A program made the position numbers and the translations under genes. A stretch of 64,000 nucleotides of DNA from Streptomyces sp. AV19 (GTDB taxonomy: Bacteria; Actinomycetota; Actinomycetes; Streptomycetales; Streptomycetaceae), in NCBI RefSeq assembly GCF_015999245.1, contig NZ_JAEAMR010000003.1, positions 881,719-945,718 on the forward strand, given 5' to 3'. Position 1 is the first letter of the stretch. The number at the start of each line of letters is the position of its first letter. The notes below the pieces were generated by a model. The model was given only the letters and a program-made list of their open reading frames with translations. It had not been told where the DNA came from and searched no databases. Positions 60,784 through 64,000 of the stretch are shown here, piece after piece.

Positions 60784-62109
60784 TCAGGCCGCCCGCAGCG
60801 CCTCCACCCCGTAGCCCGGGCGGATGCCCAGGTCGCGGAGGAGGGCGTGGGCCGCCCTGCGGCCGGAGAAGAGGGCGCCCTGGACGGTGCTCGTGTCGCG
60901 GTGGTCGCCGCAGACGTACAGCCCCGACAGCAGCCGCACCGGGCGGCGCATGTCGTGCGGCGAGGGCATCGCCGGGACGGCGTACGGGTCGTGATGGGCC
61001 GACAGCAGCTCGAAGTCGTCCGGGGACATGCCGTGCAGCCGGGCCAGTTGGGCCCTGGCCGTCCGGTCGAGCTCGGTGACCGGCGCGGCCGCGCCGGCGC
61101 CGAGCACGGTGGAGGTGATCAGGGCGCGTCCCGCAGGGGCCCGGTCGGGGTCCACCTCGCTCGCCACCGTCGTGTGGGCGATCGGCCCGCCGCGGCCGCC
61201 CGTCACCACCAGGGCCGCGTCGCCGGGCGGCGGCCCGGCGGTGGCGTGATGGAGCACTGTGACGGGGTGGAAGCCGGGCAGGCGCAGGCCGGGGAGCAGC
61301 TCGGCGGCGGCCCGGGCGCCGGTGGCCACGATCACCGAGCGGCAGCTGATCTCGCCGTGCCCGGCGGTCGTCACGGAGGTGGTGCCGGCGGAGGTGGCGT
61401 GGACCCCGGTGCGCACGGTGCCGGGCGGCAGCATCGCCGCCAGCAGGTCGGGGACCGCCCCCGCGCCGCCGGCCGGCAGGCAGAGCCGTCCCCGGGCGAA
61501 GCCGCGCAGCACGAGGTCGGCGCACCGGCTGGACGTGGTGAGGTCCGGGTCGGACAGCAGGGAGGCCAGCAGCGGGCGCAGCAGGCCCTCGACCGTACGG
61601 GCCGGCAGCCCGCGGTTGGCGAGGGTGGCGGCCGTGGGGCGGTCGGGGCGGGCGAGGATCCGCTCGACGGGCAGCGCCGCGAACCGGGTCAGCGCCGCGC
61701 CCAGCCGGGCCTGGTCGAGGCCGGTGGTGCGGGAGGTGCGCGCGGCACTGGCCAGGGCCCGGGCGGTGGTCAAGGCCCGCTTGGCACCCCGGGTCTCCCC
61801 GATGCGGTGGTTGCGGCCCTCGGCGTGGACGACGACGCCGGGGGCGAAGGGGCGCAGGACGAGGGCGCCGAGGCCGGGGGTGCGGCGCAGATCGGGGAAC
61901 GCGGTGTTGAGCAATTGCCCGGAACGGTCCAGGCGGAAGCCGTCGAGCAGGTCGGTGGTCATGCGCCCGCCAGGCTGCGGAGCGGCTTCCAGCACGGTGA
62001 CGGTGACACCGGCGTTGGTGAGCTGGTGTGCTGCGGAGAGACCGGCGAGGCCGGCTCCGACGATGACGACATCGGCGTGCTGTGCGGTGTGGCGTGCGCT
62101 GCTGGCCAC
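60784..62109 (-). CDS. FAD-dependent amine-oxidase-fold oxidoreductase
   Basis: 441 residues. FAD dinucleotide motif ADVVIVGAGLAGLSAAHQL and VLEAAPQPGGRM; the C-terminal FAD motif is VCGDHRDTSTVQGALFSG. Resembles protoporphyrinogen oxidase/phytoene desaturase-like proteins. Substrate unknown. GTG at 62109 follows GGGAGGGCAC. Upstream 168 bp divide it from the TIGR01777 gene on the same strand. Confidence 0.88.
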   Translation of the reverse strand: MASSARHTAQHADVVIVGAGLAGLSAAHQLTNAGVTVTVLEAAPQPGGRMTTDLLDGFRLDRSGQLLNTAFPDLRRTPGLGALVLRPFAPGVVVHAEGRNHRIGETRGAKRALTTARALASAARTSRTTGLDQARLGAALTRFAALPVERILARPDRPTAATLANRGLPARTVEGLLRPLLASLLSDPDLTTSSRCADLVLRGFARGRLCLPAGGAGAVPDLLAAMLPPGTVRTGVHATSAGTTSVTTAGHGEISCRSVIVATGARAAAELLPGLRLPGFHPVTVLHHATAGPPPGDAALVVTGGRGGPIAHTTVASEVDPDRAPAGRALITSTVLGAGAAAPVTELDRTARAQLARLHGMSPDDFELLSAHHDPYAVPAMPSPHDMRRPVRLLSGLYVCGDHRDTSTVQGALFSGRRAAHALLRDLGIRPGYGVEALRAA

Positions 62110-62277
62110 GTGCCCTCCCGGGGTCGGTCCGCTCGCTCGGGGGCGTTGTGCCCCCAACGGGCTGCGACGATGCGCGAGTTCGCCTCGACCGTAGAGAGAA
62201 ATCCGGTCAATAACAGTCGCGCACGGGAAGAGCACGGTCGCACGGCGGTCGCACGATCGTGGCGCCGTGCTCCGCAA

Positions 62278-63192
62278 TCATCGGGCCGAAGCGTGCCCCT
62301 CCTCGGCGAGTGCCGCGCGTACGGCGCTCTCGATGTCCGGGTGCGCGAACTCGAAGCCGGAGCCCAACAGCCGCCCGGGCAGCACCCGTTGACTGGCCAG
62401 CACGTCCGCCGCCATGCCGCCCAGCGCGAGCCGGAGCGCCGGGGCGGGCGCGGGCAGCAGCGCCGGGCGGTGCAGCACGCGCCCCATGACCCGGGCGACT
62501 TCGCGATTGGTGACGGGGAGGGGCGCGGTGAGATTGACGGGGCCCACGAGGGTCTCCGTGTCCAGCGCGTGGCGCAGGGCGGCGACGTGGTCGCGCAGGG
62601 CGATGAAGCTCCAGTACTGGCGGCCGTTGCCGAGGGGGCCGCCCAGCCCCAGCCGGAACAGCGGGAAGAGCCGCTGCCAGGCACCGCCGTGCCGGCTCAC
62701 GACCAGCCCGGTGCGCGCCAGGACGGTGCGCACGCCGGCTCTTGAGGCGGGGGCGGTGGCCACCTCCCATTCCCGGCAGACGTCGGCGAGGAAGCCCTCG
62801 CCGGCCGGGGAGTCCTCGTCGAGCGCCTCCGTGCCGCCGTCGCCGTAGACGCCGATGGCGCTGCCGCTGACCAGGACGGCGGGCGGGGCGTCCAGCGCCG
62901 CGACCGCCTCCGCCACCGCCGTGGTGCCCAGCACCCGGCTGTCGCGGATCTCCTTGCGGTACGCGGCGGTCCAGCGGTGGTCGCCGATGCCGGCGCCCGC
63001 CAGGTGCACGACGGCCGTGCAGCCGGCCAGGGCGCGGGGGTCCAGGCGGCCGCTCGCGGGGTCCCAGCGGACCTCCGCCGCGCTCCGGGGCGCGCGGCGG
63101 ACCAGCCGCGTCACCTCGTGGCCGTCCGCCTCCAGGGAGCGGACGAGGGCGGAGCCGATGAGTCCGGACGAGCCGGTGATGGCGATGCGCAT
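62278..63192 (-). CDS. TIGR01777 family NAD(P)-dependent epimerase
   Basis: 304 residues. Begins RIAITGSSGLIGSALVRSL and shows VVHLAGAGIGDHRWTAAYRKE, SGSAIGVYGDGG, and the C-terminal DUF1731 domain PAPALRLALGGMAADVLASQ. An atypical SDR with no defined substrate. Precedes the FAD oxidoreductase on the same strand and follows the DUF4240 gene by 17 bp. Confidence 0.92.
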   Translation of the reverse strand: MRIAITGSSGLIGSALVRSLEADGHEVTRLVRRAPRSAAEVRWDPASGRLDPRALAGCTAVVHLAGAGIGDHRWTAAYRKEIRDSRVLGTTAVAEAVAALDAPPAVLVSGSAIGVYGDGGTEALDEDSPAGEGFLADVCREWEVATAPASRAGVRTVLARTGLVVSRHGGAWQRLFPLFRLGLGGPLGNGRQYWSFIALRDHVAALRHALDTETLVGPVNLTAPLPVTNREVARVMGRVLHRPALLPAPAPALRLALGGMAADVLASQRVLPGRLLGSGFEFAHPDIESAVRAALAEEGHASAR

Positions 63193-63209
63193 GGGACCAC
63201 CCTGCCGGT

Positions 63210-63728
63210 TCACGAACGGAAGCGCTCCCACAGGGCCGGGAAGCGGTCCGCCAGGACGGAGTCGTCCTCCGGGTCGAACGGGGTGCCCAGCGGCTCGGCC
63301 GGGGCCGGGGGCAGGGCCAGATCCGGCATCTGGGTGCCGGTCAGCTGCTCGTACGCCTCGTCCGCCGCGTAGCCCAGGTCCTCGCCGTCCCCGTCCGCCT
63401 CCTCGTCGAAGTCGTCGAGCAGCGTGGCGAGCCGGTCGGGGTCGTGCAGGGCGCCCTCGAAGACCTCCCGGCCCTGGCCGATCAGCCAGCAGCGGAAGTA
63501 GTCGAACGAGTCGTCGCTCGCGCCGCCGAGGATGATGGACGCCGCGCCCCGCAGGTCCCACAGGTAGGCGCGGTTGTAGCGGGCCTCGAAGTGCCGGGCG
63601 AAGTCCAGCACGCCGTCCGGGTCGAGCCGCATCAGCCGCTCGACCAGCAGGTCGGCCTGGTCCTCGACGTCACCGCCGGCGGCGGCCCGGGTCTCGTCGA
63701 CGATCTCCCAGAACTCCGTCTCGTCCAT
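63210..63728 (-). CDS. DUF4240 domain protein
   Basis: 172 residues, very acidic. Starts MDETEFWEIVDETRAAAGGD, the DUF4240 mark, followed by FARHFEARYNRAYLWDLRGA and SFDYFRCWLIGQGREVFEGA. Function unknown; found near toxin-immunity and other accessory genes in actinomycetes. ATG at 63728; the TIGR01777 gene follows 17 bp later. Confidence 0.88.
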   Translation of the reverse strand: MDETEFWEIVDETRAAAGGDVEDQADLLVERLMRLDPDGVLDFARHFEARYNRAYLWDLRGAASIILGGASDDSFDYFRCWLIGQGREVFEGALHDPDRLATLLDDFDEEADGDGEDLGYAADEAYEQLTGTQMPDLALPPAPAEPLGTPFDPEDDSVLADRFPALWERFRS

Positions 63729-63874
63729 CACGGCAACAGCATCCGCCCTGGCCTCCGGGGGCGCACGCGGAGGGGACCGGAAGCGGCCGCCCCCGGCCTC
63801 TCCGGAATACCGGACAGAAGATGTCGGGTATCGGTGCGAGGGTCCTCCCGTACCGCAGGACGAGGGAGGACGAC

Positions 63875-64000
63875 GTGAACGCATCACTCGAGGGCAAGGT
63901 CGCGCTGGTCGCGGGGGCGACGCGGGGCGCGGGGCGGGCCATGGCGGTGGAACTCGGGCGCGCCGGGGCGACCGTCTACGCGACGGGGCGCACGACGCGG
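63875..64000 (+). CDS. Short-chain dehydrogenase, 5' end only
   Basis: The first 42 codons, cut by the window edge. GTG after GAGGGAGGA. Reads GKVALVAGATRGAGRAMAVE, a typical Rossmann start, with TGRTT after the second strand indicating NADP(H). Divergent from the DUF4240 gene. Confidence 0.85.
   Translation, partial: MNASLEGKVALVAGATRGAGRAMAVELGRAGATVYATGRTTR

Overview
The window is about 72% G+C or higher and reads as a Streptomyces chromosome. Its housekeeping backbone (glnA2, glnE, the mal operon, glnA, an RDD protein, a DUF4191 protein, lipA, lipB) occurs in the same overall order that I remember for the SCO2241-SCO2192 part of the S. coelicolor chromosome. Starts are often GTG, ATGA/GTGA stop-start overlaps are common, and convergent genes are separated by long GC-rich hairpins.

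Layout. 1-16.7 kb is mostly backbone: a SnoaL-like protein, an F420/FMN-type nitroreductase and an aldo/keto reductase facing a MerR regulator; glnA2; a Uma2 protein; glnE; a PAP2 protein; malR, aglA, malG, malF and malE on the minus strand, with a secreted alpha-amylase facing malE. 16.8-25.3 kb holds regulators and signalling genes: TetR, a sigma-like membrane protein, a tyrosine phosphatase, a rhomboid-like protein, a two-component pair with a cupin gene inside it, and a winged-helix regulator. 24.7-28 kb is an accessory patch: an XRE/DUF397 pair, two tiny coupled genes, a long inverted-repeat block enclosing a GC tandem array, and a frameshifted DUF6247 gene next to a recombination scar. 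28-31.4 kb holds a PAP2 phosphatase, two SDRs and a quinone oxidoreductase.

The main finding is 31.4-43.4 kb: a dithiolopyrrolone (holomycin/thiolutin-type) antibiotic cluster. A PPC-decarboxylase-like flavoprotein (hlmF-like) faces a Cy-A-PCP NRPS (hlmE-like), which is followed in one tightly coupled operon by a GMC oxidoreductase (hlmD), a type II thioesterase (hlmC), an acyl-CoA dehydrogenase (hlmB), a GNAT acyltransferase (hlmA) and a truncated globin (hlmG). Convergent to these lie a SAM methyltransferase, a thioredoxin and a CPYC dithiol oxidase (hlmI-like) with a divergent XRE-cupin regulator. The NRPS A domain reads as almost a perfect cysteine code. No transporter, no stand-alone condensation protein and no LuxR-type regulator of the kind I remember from holomycin clusters lies nearby.

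44-53.5 kb is a second accessory patch. It holds an NmrA-like protein, a perfect 110-bp palindrome built from two head-to-head copies of a gene 3' end, a membrane NACHT ATPase, an alpha/beta hydrolase, an XRE regulator with a 5-formyl-THF cyclo-ligase-like partner, a twice-frameshifted YciI gene and a condensation-domain protein lacking its catalytic motif. The backbone resumes with glnA, preceded by a textbook double GlnR site, and runs through lipA and lipB. The last 4 kb hold an FAD oxidoreductase, a TIGR01777 epimerase, a DUF4240 protein and the start of another SDR cut off by the window edge. A family of nested inverted repeats (five copies) sits at gene 3' ends across the window. I saw no rRNA, tRNA, CRISPR or complete insertion sequence.
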